Part shown: positions 26,618 through 36,518 of the stretch, piece after piece | How positions within the stretch are numbered: the stretch's first letter is position 1 | Layout of the letters: each line of letters opens with the position of its first letter | Assembly: GCF_007990505.1 (NCBI RefSeq) | Contig: NZ_AP019822.1 | Location: 1-64,000 of the forward strand | DNA from: Pseudoleptotrichia goodfellowii | Lineage (GTDB): Bacteria; Fusobacteriota; Fusobacteriia; Fusobacteriales; Leptotrichiaceae | Direction of reading: 5' to 3' | Length of the DNA: 64,000 bases | Made by a program: the position numbers and the translations under genes | Notes under the pieces: model-generated | What the model saw: the letters and a program-made list of their open reading frames with translations, nothing else | What the model was told of the DNA's origin: nothing | The model's database searches: none

Positions 26618-27499
26618 ATGAAAAAGTTTAAATTGGAAAAACAGTACCAGAGAATGAAAATATCCCAATATTTGAGAGAAGTGCAGAATTATTCAGGAAG
26701 AAGTTTGAGAAATGTGGAAGTGTTTTTAAACGGAAAACAGGTAAGGACTACAAAAAAACTTCCTTCAAGCGGAATTTTAAGAGTAATCGAAAAAGAAAAA
26801 GGAACGGATATAAAGCCGATAAAACTTGATTTGGATATTGTTTATGAAGATGATGATTTGCTTGTTGTAAACAAAGAGCCGTTTTTACTGACACATCCTA
26901 CTCAGAAAAAAGTTGATTTTACACTGGCAAACGGGATAGTTCATTATTTTAAGGAAAAATACGGAAAAGAAACTGTTCCGAGATTTTATAATAGACTGGA
27001 TATGAATACGTCGGGCCTTATAATTATTGCGAAAAACAGTTTTGCACAAGCATTTTTACAAAATTTTTCCGATTTTGAGAAAAAATATCTTGCAATAGTG
27101 GACGGAATTATGGAGTTTGATGAAGAAATAGTCATAGAAAAGCCTATTTACAGGGATGGAGATAAACTTGAAAGAATAATAGACGAAAGAGGTCAATATG
27201 CGAAAACAGCAGTAAGACCTTTAAAAAAATATCCCGAAAAAAATGTGACTCTTGCGGAATGTGAGCTTTTTACAGGGAGAACCCATCAAATAAGAGTACA
27301 TTTAAAGTCTGTAGGACATACAATAGTCGGAGATGAACTTTACGGCAAGGGAATCGATGAAAAAAGAGGAATAAAAAGGCAATTTTTACATGCGTATAAA
27401 GTAAAATTTACTCACCCTGTGAAAAAAGAAGAAATAGAACTGGAAATACCTTTATTTGACGATATGAAAGAATTTCTCGGAGAGGATATCTTGAAATAA
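26618..27499 (+). CDS. RluA/RluD-family pseudouridine synthase
   Basis: 293 residues. An S4-like N-terminal part (GRSLRNVEVFLNGKQV) precedes the catalytic domain, with IVYEDDDLLVVNKEP, the active-site RLD (D128) in NRLDMNTSG, TGRTHQIRVHL and GDELYG. It modifies uridines in rRNA or tRNA. The family has several members per genome, and the exact target site cannot be told. It probably shares the transcript with pth. Confidence 0.93.
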   Translation: MKKFKLEKQYQRMKISQYLREVQNYSGRSLRNVEVFLNGKQVRTTKKLPSSGILRVIEKEKGTDIKPIKLDLDIVYEDDDLLVVNKEPFLLTHPTQKKVDFTLANGIVHYFKEKYGKETVPRFYNRLDMNTSGLIIIAKNSFAQAFLQNFSDFEKKYLAIVDGIMEFDEEIVIEKPIYRDGDKLERIIDERGQYAKTAVRPLKKYPEKNVTLAECELFTGRTHQIRVHLKSVGHTIVGDELYGKGIDEKRGIKRQFLHAYKVKFTHPVKKEEIELEIPLFDDMKEFLGEDILK

Positions 27500-27527
27500 A
27501 AAATTTTCCCTGAAAGGAGAAATATTT

Positions 27528-30278
27528 ATGAAATATATTCAGGAAATGAAAAGTTACAGAGGGAACAGCGGAATATTTGAAGAAAAAACAGGAAAGAAAG
27601 CTCAAAATCTTTTGGAATTGGCAAATCAGGGATTTAATGTTCCTAATTTTTCGGTAATTGACAACAGATATTTTAAAGAAGTGATATTTAAAGAGATACA
27701 GGACAGTAATCGGAATAAAGGCATTCTTGGAGAAATAAAGGACTGGAAAAGTATTTTCGGTGAAAATACCGAAGAAAAAATAGAAAATATAATAAAAATC
27801 ATAAAAGAACATAAACCTCAAAAGGAATTTCTCGAAGAAATAGAAAAAGTGATCGGAAAAGACGAATATTATGCTGTAAGATCATCTTCTGTGGAAGAAG
27901 ACAGTGATAATTTTTCTTTTGCAGGGCAGTTTGAAACATTTTTATACGTAAGAAAAGAAAATATAATCGAAAAAATAAAGGAAGTTTGGCTTTCGTCCTT
28001 TTCTTCCCACGTAATGAAATACAGAAAAGAAGGAAATATAAACAACGAAATAAATGTTCCTGCAGTTATTATACAGGAAATGGTAAATTCTGAAAAGGCG
28101 GGAGTGGCTTTCAGCGTAAATCCTGTAAACGGAAATACCGACGAAATTGTCATCTCGGGAACTTACGGCTTGGGAACGAGTATAGTTGACGGAGATGAAA
28201 ACGGAGATTTGTATATTTACAATAAAAATACGCGGGAGATAAAAAAGGAAATAAAAACAAAAAAGATAAGACAGACTCTCGATTTTGAAAATAAGAAAAT
28301 AAAAACAGAAGAAATAAATATAGATGACGAAATTTTAAACGAAAAAGAAGTGGAGGAACTTGGAGAAAATATTATAAATATAGAAAAATGTTACGGAAGA
28401 CCCCAGGATATAGAGTGGGCTTATGAAAAAGGAGAACTTTATATATTACAGTCAAGACCCATTACAACATTAAAAAAAGATACGGATAATATATCTAATA
28501 TTATAATATGGGATAACAGTAATATTGTAGAAAGTTATCCGGGTATCAGCCTTCCGCTTACGTTCAGTTTTATAAGAACGGCATATTCGGGAGTTTATAA
28601 AAGATTTTCCGAGATTACGGGAGTACCGTCTAAAGTTGTGGAAAGCTATCAGGTCGTTTACGATAATATGTTAGGGCTTTTAAAAGGAAGAGTTTATTAT
28701 AACCTGATAAACTGGTATAAACTGCTTTTATTGTTTCCTAATGCCAAAAATAACAGTAAATTTATGGAACAGATGATGGGAGTGAAGAAAGAACTGTCTC
28801 AGGAAAATTTGAGTGAAAATCTGTTACAGGCAAACGAAAAAATGTCTTTTTTGGAGAAAAATGTAAATAAAATTCAAAAATTGAAAGCGGGACTTGCGAT
28901 ATTTTTTAATATGTTTCTGATAGAGAAAAAAGCGGAAAAATTTTATAAAATCATAAATGAAAACCTGAATAATGAAAAAATAAATTTAAGTGATATGAAT
29001 ATAACGGAACTTAAAAAATATTACAGGTTTTTGGAAAATAAGTTTTTGAAAAACTGGGAAATACCTATTATAAATGATTTTCTTGTGATGATATGGTTCG
29101 GGATCTCAAAAAAAATCGCAGAAAAGTATATAAAAGAAAATGCGGATGAAGTGCATAATATACTTATCGCTCAGGAAGGACAGCAAATGATAAGTGTGGA
29201 GCCTTCAAAATACATTGAAAAATTGAGTGAAATGCTGAGAAAAAATGAGATATTGAAAGATGAAGTGAAGTCAATAATAGAAAATGCGGAAAAAGAGAAA
29301 AAAACCGAAACAGGAGAAAAAATTTTATTCGGAAATCTTTACAATATTTCGTCTTTAACAAAAAACAGCGAATTTAACAGAGTTTTAAATGAATATATGG
29401 AAAAATTCGGAGACAGAACAGTTCAGGAGCTGAAATTAGAGTCGCTTACATTAAAAGAAGAACCGCTGTTTTTTATAAAAATGATATATTCTCTTTCGGG
29501 AGTAAAAAGTGAACAGGAACATAGTAAAAGAAATATAGCCGATGAGCAGAAAAAAATATACGACGGACTGAAAATAGGATTTGTAAAGAAATATATACTG
29601 AAAAAGTCTGTATTTTATGCGAAAAAATTTATAAGATTAAGGGAAAATCTGCGGTATGAACGGACAAAAGTGTTCGGTACTGTAAGAAAAATTATGAAAC
29701 AAATCGGAATATATTTAAAAGAAGATAACATTACAGAAAATGAAAGAGATATATTTTATCTTACGATAGAAGAAGTATTCGGACTGATGGACGGGGCAGT
29801 CATAGACGTAAATCTGAAAGAGCTTGTAAAATTAAGAAAAGAAGAATATAAGAAATATGAAGAGGGAATTATACTGCCTGACAGATTTTTGACTAAGGGA
29901 TTTTTAGGAGAAGATTTTTACTACGAAGATTTATCGGCAGCCGCTCAGAATAACGAGGAACTGAAAGGGACGGGCTGCAGCAAAGGAATAGTAAAAGGAA
30001 AAGTCAAAGTCGTTTTGGACCTTGTAAATGACGAAGTGAAAGAAGGGGATATTGTAGTGACAAAATCTACGGATCCGAGCTGGGTTATGGTATTTCCTCT
30101 GTTAAAAGGGCTTATCGTGGAAAAAGGAAGTCTTTTGTCTCACAGTGCGATTATTTCACGTGAAATGAATATACCTGCAATAGTGGGAGTACAGGGTGCA
30201 ACGGGCCTTTTAAAAACGGGAGATTACATTCAGTTTGACGGAAGTACAGGAATAATAAAAAAATTGGAGGAAGTATAA
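27528..30278 (+). CDS. PEP-synthase-like phosphotransferase lacking the PEP barrel
   Basis: 916 residues. The N-terminal ATP-grasp/PEP-synthase domain (AVRSSSVEEDSDNFSFAGQF, VIIQEMVNSEKAGVAFSVNP, DIEWAYEKGELYILQSRP) is followed by a long helical middle and a C-terminal swivelling phosphohistidine domain (VTKSTDPSWVM, LLSHSAIISRE with H872, IPAIVGV). The PEP-binding TIM barrel of true PEP synthase is missing. This is the layout of rifampicin phosphotransferase-type enzymes, so it probably transfers an ATP-derived phosphate to another acceptor. It heads an apparent lipid-related operon, so the acceptor may be a lipid precursor (inference). Confidence 0.8.
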   Translation: MKYIQEMKSYRGNSGIFEEKTGKKAQNLLELANQGFNVPNFSVIDNRYFKEVIFKEIQDSNRNKGILGEIKDWKSIFGENTEEKIENIIKIIKEHKPQKEFLEEIEKVIGKDEYYAVRSSSVEEDSDNFSFAGQFETFLYVRKENIIEKIKEVWLSSFSSHVMKYRKEGNINNEINVPAVIIQEMVNSEKAGVAFSVNPVNGNTDEIVISGTYGLGTSIVDGDENGDLYIYNKNTREIKKEIKTKKIRQTLDFENKKIKTEEINIDDEILNEKEVEELGENIINIEKCYGRPQDIEWAYEKGELYILQSRPITTLKKDTDNISNIIIWDNSNIVESYPGISLPLTFSFIRTAYSGVYKRFSEITGVPSKVVESYQVVYDNMLGLLKGRVYYNLINWYKLLLLFPNAKNNSKFMEQMMGVKKELSQENLSENLLQANEKMSFLEKNVNKIQKLKAGLAIFFNMFLIEKKAEKFYKIINENLNNEKINLSDMNITELKKYYRFLENKFLKNWEIPIINDFLVMIWFGISKKIAEKYIKENADEVHNILIAQEGQQMISVEPSKYIEKLSEMLRKNEILKDEVKSIIENAEKEKKTETGEKILFGNLYNISSLTKNSEFNRVLNEYMEKFGDRTVQELKLESLTLKEEPLFFIKMIYSLSGVKSEQEHSKRNIADEQKKIYDGLKIGFVKKYILKKSVFYAKKFIRLRENLRYERTKVFGTVRKIMKQIGIYLKEDNITENERDIFYLTIEEVFGLMDGAVIDVNLKELVKLRKEEYKKYEEGIILPDRFLTKGFLGEDFYYEDLSAAAQNNEELKGTGCSKGIVKGKVKVVLDLVNDEVKEGDIVVTKSTDPSWVMVFPLLKGLIVEKGSLLSHSAIISREMNIPAIVGVQGATGLLKTGDYIQFDGSTGIIKKLEEV

Positions 30279-30279
30279 A

Positions 30280-31404
30280 GTGAAAAGTGAAGTCAGAGAA
30301 AATAAGGTTGATTTTTCATTAATAAGGTACTCGCAATGTTGGGAGGACACGGAAGTTTTGCTGGAAGGACTTGACATAAAGGAAAATGATGTGTGTCTGG
30401 GTATTCTTTCGGCAGGGGATAATGTATTTTCCATGCTTACAAAAAATCCTTCAAAAATAATAGCCCTTGATATAAGTTTTCCCCAGATTGCTCTTGTGAG
30501 ACTGAAAATAGAAGTATTTAAAGAGTTTTCTTATGAAAAAATGCTCGAATTTATCGGAGTAAAAAAATCGGATAAAAGAGCTGAAATGTATGAAAAAATA
30601 AGAGGGAATCTCGAAGAAAAAGTCAGAGAATACTGGGATTTTAACAAAGAAGCCGTTCAAAGCGGAGTTATCCATACGGGAAAATTCGAGAAATTTTTCA
30701 GCCTTTTCAGAAAAAGAATATTGCCTTTTGTTCACTCAAAAAAGCAAGTGGAGGAATTTCTTTCTGAAAAATCCGAGGCGGAAAGAACCGAATATTATAA
30801 TAAAAAATGGAATAATTTCAGATGGAAAATGATGTTCAAACTGTTTTTTTTAAATTATATTGTAGGAAAATTCGGAAGAGATAAAGAATTTTTTAAATAT
30901 GTGGAAAAAGATATTTCAAAAGTAATGACCGAAAGAAGCAGGTACGCCTCGTGTGAACTTTCTCCTTATGAAAATCCTTATCTTAACTATATTCTTACAG
31001 GGAATTACCGTTCGGACTGTCTGCCTTATGTTTTAAGAGAGGAAAACTTTGAAAAAATAAGGGAGAATATTCATAAAATAGAAATTGTACAAAATTCTAT
31101 GGAAGAATATCTGGACGGAACAGATTTGAAAATAAATAAATTTAATTTAAGTGATATTTTTGAATATATGTCTTTGGGAAATTATGAAAAATTAATGGAA
31201 AAGATTTATGAGAAATCCGCTGATGAAGCAAAACTGGTATACTGGAATCTGGTTGTGGAAAGAAATACAGGACTTATAAAAGGCGGAAAAGAAAAAAGAT
31301 TTGAACGCTCGGAAATGATTGATAAAAAGCTTCACAAAAAAGATAAAACGTTTTTTTATACTGATTTTGTTGTGGAAAAGGTGATAAAAAATGGAAATAG
31401 TTAA
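30280..31404 (+). CDS. BtaA-like (DUF3419) aminocarboxypropyl transferase
   Basis: 374 residues starting at a GTG nine bases after TTGGAGG, directly after the preceding gene. Blocks typical of BtaA are clear: YSQCWEDTEVLLEGL, the SAM site GILSAGDN, and ALDISFPQIALVRLKIEVF. BtaA moves the 3-amino-3-carboxypropyl group of SAM to diacylglycerol, giving diacylglyceryl-homoserine, the first step of betaine lipids. No BtaB N-methyltransferase is next to it, so the product may be used differently. The 3' end overlaps the next gene by 14 bp. Confidence 0.82.
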   Translation: MKSEVRENKVDFSLIRYSQCWEDTEVLLEGLDIKENDVCLGILSAGDNVFSMLTKNPSKIIALDISFPQIALVRLKIEVFKEFSYEKMLEFIGVKKSDKRAEMYEKIRGNLEEKVREYWDFNKEAVQSGVIHTGKFEKFFSLFRKRILPFVHSKKQVEEFLSEKSEAERTEYYNKKWNNFRWKMMFKLFFLNYIVGKFGRDKEFFKYVEKDISKVMTERSRYASCELSPYENPYLNYILTGNYRSDCLPYVLREENFEKIRENIHKIEIVQNSMEEYLDGTDLKINKFNLSDIFEYMSLGNYEKLMEKIYEKSADEAKLVYWNLVVERNTGLIKGGKEKRFERSEMIDKKLHKKDKTFFYTDFVVEKVIKNGNS

Positions 31405-32722
31405 GATGATAGTTGTTTTAATAATTTTCATGCTGTTTTTTCTGCTATTGAATAAACTCGAAAAAAGTGAAAAACTTAATTCGGAACTTATAAGAAAAAT
31501 ACTTCATATAGGCTCGGGATTCGGAGGATTGACACTGCCTTTTCTTTTTAAAAGAAAAATCTCTGTTATAGTGTTGGGAGTAATATTTCTTATACTGCTT
31601 ATAGGCATAAGAATAATAAAGAATAAAATAACGGGACTTAAACAGGTAATAGAAACAAAAAACAGGAAAACACTGGGAGATATATATTTTATCATGAGTA
31701 TACTCGGCTTGTGGATAGTATCAAGCGATAATAAAGTAACGTATGCACTGCCTTTGGTAATACTTATGTTTTCCGATGCTTTTGCTGCATTAATAGGAGA
31801 ATTTTACAGTAAATTCAAGTTTGATACGGGGTTCGGAACAAAGTCCGTTGAAGGTTCGGTAGTATTTTTTCTGACAACATACTTTGTCTGTATTAATTTC
31901 TTTCTTGTTTTCAGTGATTTGAAAAATATAAATATTGTCCTGTTATCATTGCTTTTAAGTATACTGACTATGATTCTCGAAGTCATTTCATGGAACGGAC
32001 TTGATAATCTTTTTGTACCTTTTTTCGTATATCTGTTTTTGAAACTGAATACAAATCTCGGTACAAAAGAGCTTGTGCATAAGTTTTGGGTAATTGTTGT
32101 GTTATTTATAATTATTATACTTAATCGAAAAAAAACCACGCTTACAAGAATTGCTCAGACAGGAAGTCTGTTTTTTCTCTATCTTGTTATGATAATAGGG
32201 GGTATAAAATGGCTTATTCCGCCATTGATAATGTATCTCGGATACTATCATTTTACGCCGAAAGTCGAAGGGCAGGTAAAAGATTCGCTGAAAGGACTTC
32301 TTGCCATAGCTTTTTCCACGTTTGTATGGCTCGCATTGGCAACAATACTGGATAAAGAGAGGTTATATCTGGTGTATATTTTCTCGTTTTCTTTACATTT
32401 CGGGCTTATAAATCTTATAAGGGACAATGCCGGAAATGTAAACAGAGAAACGTTCAGAATGAGATTTTTAGCAGGAAGTACAGGAAAAGCACTGTTATTT
32501 TTCGGATGTAATTACTTATTTTTATCAATGATTCGGGATTTTAAAATGCTCGCAGGAGTTATAATTCTCCTGATCGGAGGAATATTTTTATACGAAACTT
32601 CGATGAAAATATATTATATTATCGAAAAAGAAAAGGAATTAAGCGGAGAAAGTAAGGTGTTTATAGCATCGGGAACAGTATTTTTATGCTCGTTGCTGCT
32701 CACAGGAATAGGAATGTTGTAA
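31391..32722 (+). CDS. SEC59/DGK1/VTE5-like lipid kinase, two-part membrane protein
   Basis: 443 residues with about 12 membrane segments. The N-terminal half has dolichol/phytol-kinase features: IRKILHIGSG, a MFSDAFAALIGE segment with conserved Asp and Gly, TKSVEGS, and SWNGLDNLFVP. Relatives use CTP to phosphorylate polyprenols, phytol or diacylglycerol. The C-terminal half repeats a membrane pattern (KVEGQVKDSLKG) and may be a degenerate second unit. The gene overlaps the BtaA-like gene, so production is coupled. Confidence 0.72.
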   Translation: MEIVKMIVVLIIFMLFFLLLNKLEKSEKLNSELIRKILHIGSGFGGLTLPFLFKRKISVIVLGVIFLILLIGIRIIKNKITGLKQVIETKNRKTLGDIYFIMSILGLWIVSSDNKVTYALPLVILMFSDAFAALIGEFYSKFKFDTGFGTKSVEGSVVFFLTTYFVCINFFLVFSDLKNINIVLLSLLLSILTMILEVISWNGLDNLFVPFFVYLFLKLNTNLGTKELVHKFWVIVVLFIIIILNRKKTTLTRIAQTGSLFFLYLVMIIGGIKWLIPPLIMYLGYYHFTPKVEGQVKDSLKGLLAIAFSTFVWLALATILDKERLYLVYIFSFSLHFGLINLIRDNAGNVNRETFRMRFLAGSTGKALLFFGCNYLFLSMIRDFKMLAGVIILLIGGIFLYETSMKIYYIIEKEKELSGESKVFIASGTVFLCSLLLTGIGML

Positions 32723-32750
32723 AATCTAATTTGAAAGAAGCGGATATGTT

Positions 32751-33773
32751 ATGAAAATGAAAAGATACGTAATAATGAAAGATAATCAGACTGAAAATAC
32801 CGTTTTGGAAAAATACATTGCGGAAAATAATATTTCTGAAGAAGAAATTCAAAAAATAAAAATAGAAAGACCGTCAGAAATAACAGTTTTTTACAGTGAA
32901 TCTGGAGAAACTGAGGGAAATCTTTATTTATGGCATAACAGACCTGATTATAATGGAAAAAAAACGTCATATATAGGAAATGTAACTGTAAATGAGGCGT
33001 TTCGTGAAAAAGGCAGTGAAATTTTGGAAGAGATTTTTAAACAGTTGAAAAATGAAAAAGTTCAGGTAATAATAGGGCCTTTAAACGGAACGACATGGAA
33101 TACTTACAGGTATGTAACGGAAAAAGGAGAAAGACCGAAGTTTTTAATGGAGCCATGGAACGAGGATTATTATCCTGATTTATTTGAAAAGACGGGATTT
33201 GTTTCTCTTGCCGGATATATTTCTTCAATATCCGAAAATATGAAAAAAAGTGAAAATATAAAAAGAAAAATGGAAAAGATAAAAAAGTTCGATTTTTATA
33301 ACGATATAAAAGTTGAAAGTATTGAAAATAAAGATTTAAACGAAGTTTTAAATGATGTGTACGATTTGACAATAGAAGCTTTTAAAAACAATTTTTTGTA
33401 TACGGAACTTGACAGAGAAATATTTTTGAAAATGTATATGAGCTATAAAGACAAGCTTGTAAAGCAGTTTTTTAAACTGGTATATTTAAAAGAGGAACTT
33501 GTCGGATATGTATTCGGAATACCTGATTATGCCGAACTTTACTATAAGAAAAAAGTTGACACCGTAATACTGAAAACGATAGCAGTAGCACCGAAATATA
33601 ACGGAAAAGGTATCGGATATATTTTAATAGACGAATTTATAAAAGAAGTTCAAAATAACGGTTACAGTAATATAATATACGCATTGATGCATGAAAGCAA
33701 CGTGTCGAAAAATACAGGATTATTACTTGGGGAGAAACTGCGGGAATACACTTTATTTATAAAAGAATTGTAA
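32751..33773 (+). CDS. GNAT-family N-acetyltransferase
   Basis: 340 residues with the acetyl-CoA motif in the C-terminal third (LKTIAVAPKYNGKGIGYILI). The N-terminal half carries a weaker second GNAT-like region (IGNVTVNEAFREKGSEILEE), so this looks like a tandem-GNAT protein. A GAAAGAAG site lies near the start. Because it sits among lipid genes and follows a BtaA-like gene, the acceptor could be an amino group on a lipid head; that is inference. Confidence 0.78.
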   Translation: MKMKRYVIMKDNQTENTVLEKYIAENNISEEEIQKIKIERPSEITVFYSESGETEGNLYLWHNRPDYNGKKTSYIGNVTVNEAFREKGSEILEEIFKQLKNEKVQVIIGPLNGTTWNTYRYVTEKGERPKFLMEPWNEDYYPDLFEKTGFVSLAGYISSISENMKKSENIKRKMEKIKKFDFYNDIKVESIENKDLNEVLNDVYDLTIEAFKNNFLYTELDREIFLKMYMSYKDKLVKQFFKLVYLKEELVGYVFGIPDYAELYYKKKVDTVILKTIAVAPKYNGKGIGYILIDEFIKEVQNNGYSNIIYALMHESNVSKNTGLLLGEKLREYTLFIKEL

Positions 33774-33813
33774 TATTATAATCAAAAATAAAAATATTTG
33801 AGAGGAGTTTAAT

Positions 33814-35418
33814 ATGACAATAGCTGACAAGATTAAAGAGTTAAAAGACAGACATCCTTATAAAACTGCACTAGTAGACTTGAAAACAGGAGATAAAGCC
33901 AACTTTAACCATATGGATGTAAAATCCGATAAAATATGTACTTATTTGGAGAATAAAGGCTTTAAAAAAGGGGATAAAATAGTCGTTTTTGTGCCGATAG
34001 GAGTGGAGTTTTATATAATTTTACTGGCAATATTCAAAATGGGGTTACAGGCGGTGTTTATAGATCCTTATGCCGATACCGAACATATAAACAAATGTTG
34101 TGAGATGATTTCTCCCGAAGGAATAATAGGGAGTGGAAAAACTATTTTAAAAGGATTTTTCCTGAAAGGAATAAGAAAAATCGGGAAAAAGATAAATTAT
34201 AATAAAATGCTTGAGCAGTCTGAAAGCCTGCCTCCGATGAAAAAGAGAAAGCCTAAAAAGTACGAAAGAGAAGAAGAACATATCAATGAAAATACACCCG
34301 CTCTGATAAGTTTTACGAGCGGAAGTACAGGGTTTCCTAAAATCATCATGAGAACTCACGGATTTTTAATGGGACAGCATAAAGTTCTTGAGAAAAATTT
34401 GAAATTTGAAAAAGAAACGTCGATTTATTCGTCATTTCCTATTTTTCTGCTGTCTCATATGGCGACAGGAGCGACTGTCTTTATTCCTGATATAGATATG
34501 AGTTCGCCTATGGAAGCAAATCCGAAAGAAGTAACGGAACAAATTAAGAAAAACAATATACAGAATATAATATTACCGCCTGTAATATTGGAAAATATTG
34601 TAAATTATGTAGAAAAAAATAATATGACATTGAAAAATGTTCAGACTGTATATACAGGAGGAGCACCTGTCTTTCCGAAACTTATGCAGAAAATAGACAA
34701 AATCTTTGAAAATGTCAAAGTAAGAGCATTGTACGGTGCGTCAGAAGCCGAGCCTATTTCAATACTGAACTACGAGGATATAACCGAAGAAGATATTGAA
34801 AATATGAAAAACGGCTACGGGCTTTTAGTCGGAAGAAAAGTGGATGAAATTGACCTAAAAATAGAAGAAATTTCTGAAAAAGCTGATGAAAAAATGAATG
34901 AATCAGAAAACGAAGGCTTTGAGAAAAAAAGTGAAGCAGAAAATAAAAAGTCGGAAAATAAAGAAGATAAAAATACGGGAATTAAAGGAGAAATACTTGT
35001 AAAAGGGGAAAATGTGCTGAAAGGTTATTTGAATATTCCCGAAAGCCCTGATAAAAAATGGCATAAAACAGGAGATACGGGCTATATTAATGAAAAAGGA
35101 CAGCTTGTACTGCTGGGAAGAGTTAAAGGAAGAATAAGAATAAACGATAATATTTACTATCCTTTCAGCATAGAAACGGCATTTTCTTTCTGTGAGGCTT
35201 TAAAAAAATCGATTTTGACTTCAAAAGATGATAAACTTTATCTGATTACCGAGAGAAATCCTGATTTTGAAGGAAATTTGGAAGAAAATGAAGAAATTAA
35301 AAAATTAAAAGAGAAATTCGGGATATTTAAAATCGTGGAGGATGAAATACCTGTAGATAAAAGGCACAACAGTAAAACTGATTATAAAAAATTGGAAGAA
35401 TTGAAAGAAAAACTCTAA
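33814..35418 (+). CDS. AMP-binding acyl-CoA synthetase-like ligase
   Basis: 534 residues of the ANL adenylate-forming superfamily: phosphate loop FTSGSTGFPK (near residue 167), YGASEAEPI, the hinge region HKTGDTGYINEKG, GRVKGRIRIND, and a C-terminal Lys in DKRHNSKTDYKKLEE. A Lys/Glu-rich insertion of about 50 residues (EISEKADEKMNES onward) precedes the EILVKGENVLKGY strand and looks like a disordered loop. It probably activates a fatty or other carboxylic acid for the lipid pathway around it. Confidence 0.88.
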   Translation: MTIADKIKELKDRHPYKTALVDLKTGDKANFNHMDVKSDKICTYLENKGFKKGDKIVVFVPIGVEFYIILLAIFKMGLQAVFIDPYADTEHINKCCEMISPEGIIGSGKTILKGFFLKGIRKIGKKINYNKMLEQSESLPPMKKRKPKKYEREEEHINENTPALISFTSGSTGFPKIIMRTHGFLMGQHKVLEKNLKFEKETSIYSSFPIFLLSHMATGATVFIPDIDMSSPMEANPKEVTEQIKKNNIQNIILPPVILENIVNYVEKNNMTLKNVQTVYTGGAPVFPKLMQKIDKIFENVKVRALYGASEAEPISILNYEDITEEDIENMKNGYGLLVGRKVDEIDLKIEEISEKADEKMNESENEGFEKKSEAENKKSENKEDKNTGIKGEILVKGENVLKGYLNIPESPDKKWHKTGDTGYINEKGQLVLLGRVKGRIRINDNIYYPFSIETAFSFCEALKKSILTSKDDKLYLITERNPDFEGNLEENEEIKKLKEKFGIFKIVEDEIPVDKRHNSKTDYKKLEELKEKL

Positions 35419-35441
35419 ATCTTTGAAAAGGAGAAAGTCGA

Positions 35442-36455
35442 GTGAATAACAAAATAATGGTAACTGAAAGAATAAAAAATTTTAAAATATATTTGGACGA
35501 AAGATTTCCTGCAAGAAAAAATTCTTTTTTCGTACTTATGTTTACTCTGTCGGCATACGTTTATACAGGGTTTCTTTATAATATGAAAATTTTAGGAATG
35601 ACAGGAAATGATCCTGACAGGATTCCAATGCCTTTACACAAAGTAATTCCTTTATTTATAATTATTCTGATGTTTTTCTTTCAGTTAAGACTGACCGATG
35701 AATTTAAAGATTATGAAGAAGACTTGAAATATAGACCTTACAGACCTGTACAGCGGGGTATAATAACACTGAAAACATTGAGAAATATAGGAATAGTAAC
35801 TGTCATTATGCAAATAATATCGGCATTTTTAATAAATCCGAAAATATTGATTTATATGAGTTTTGTCTGGATCTATATGTTTTTAATGGCAAAAGAGTTC
35901 TTTATAAAAGAGTGGCTTACGAAAAGAATTGTAATTTATGCTCTTTCCCACGTAGTAATAATGATATTTATAAATCTCGTTATTATTAAGGCTGCAGGAT
36001 TTATAATGACATCACACGAAATGACTGATTTGTCGGTTTTTGAAATTTATAGAGGAATAATACCGTTTCTAATGCTCGGATATTTAAACGGAATGGTTCT
36101 CGAAATAGGAAGAAAAACGAGAAAATCTGATGAAGAAGAACACGGTGTGGAAACATACAGCAAACTTTGGGGCAGAAAAAAAGTGGTGTATATTTTGTGC
36201 GGACTTTATATTTTGGACTATATTCTCGTTATGCTCGGATTATTACAGACAAATGAAAAGTATTTTCTCTTGGGAATGACGGTATTGACTATAGTTTTAG
36301 CGGTATCAGTATATTTTATGATAAAATTTTTAAAAAAAGATTTATCGGGAAAAGTTCCCGAAAATGTGTCGGGACTCTGGATTTTGTTTTCATGTCTGAC
36401 AACAGGACTGTTTCAATATACAGTTTTTTACATATTCAGTCTATTGAAAAGTTAA
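35442..36455 (+). CDS. UbiA-family prenyltransferase
   Basis: 337 residues and eight or nine membrane helices. The first Asp-rich motif is DEFKDYEED in RLTDEFKDYEEDLKYRPYRP. The second is weaker, in the EIGRKTRKSDEEEHGVETYS region. The family attaches isoprenyl chains to aromatic or glycerol-phosphate acceptors. The start is GTG, eight bases after AAAGGAG. It is the last gene of the operon, and a gap promoter overlaps its 3' end. Confidence 0.82.
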   Translation: MNNKIMVTERIKNFKIYLDERFPARKNSFFVLMFTLSAYVYTGFLYNMKILGMTGNDPDRIPMPLHKVIPLFIIILMFFFQLRLTDEFKDYEEDLKYRPYRPVQRGIITLKTLRNIGIVTVIMQIISAFLINPKILIYMSFVWIYMFLMAKEFFIKEWLTKRIVIYALSHVVIMIFINLVIIKAAGFIMTSHEMTDLSVFEIYRGIIPFLMLGYLNGMVLEIGRKTRKSDEEEHGVETYSKLWGRKKVVYILCGLYILDYILVMLGLLQTNEKYFLLGMTVLTIVLAVSVYFMIKFLKKDLSGKVPENVSGLWILFSCLTTGLFQYTVFYIFSLLKS

Positions 36456-36472
36456 ATGATTTGTGATATACT
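36444..36472 (+). promoter_or_regulatory. gap promoter
   Basis: TTGAAA (36444-36449), a 17-bp spacer, and TATACT (36467-36472), 46 bp before the gap ATG. The -35 overlaps the end of the UbiA gene. Confidence 0.6.
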
Positions 36473-36518
36473 CAAATTGTGAATAAAATAATAAAATTTT
36501 TTAGGAGGTAATAGTAAT

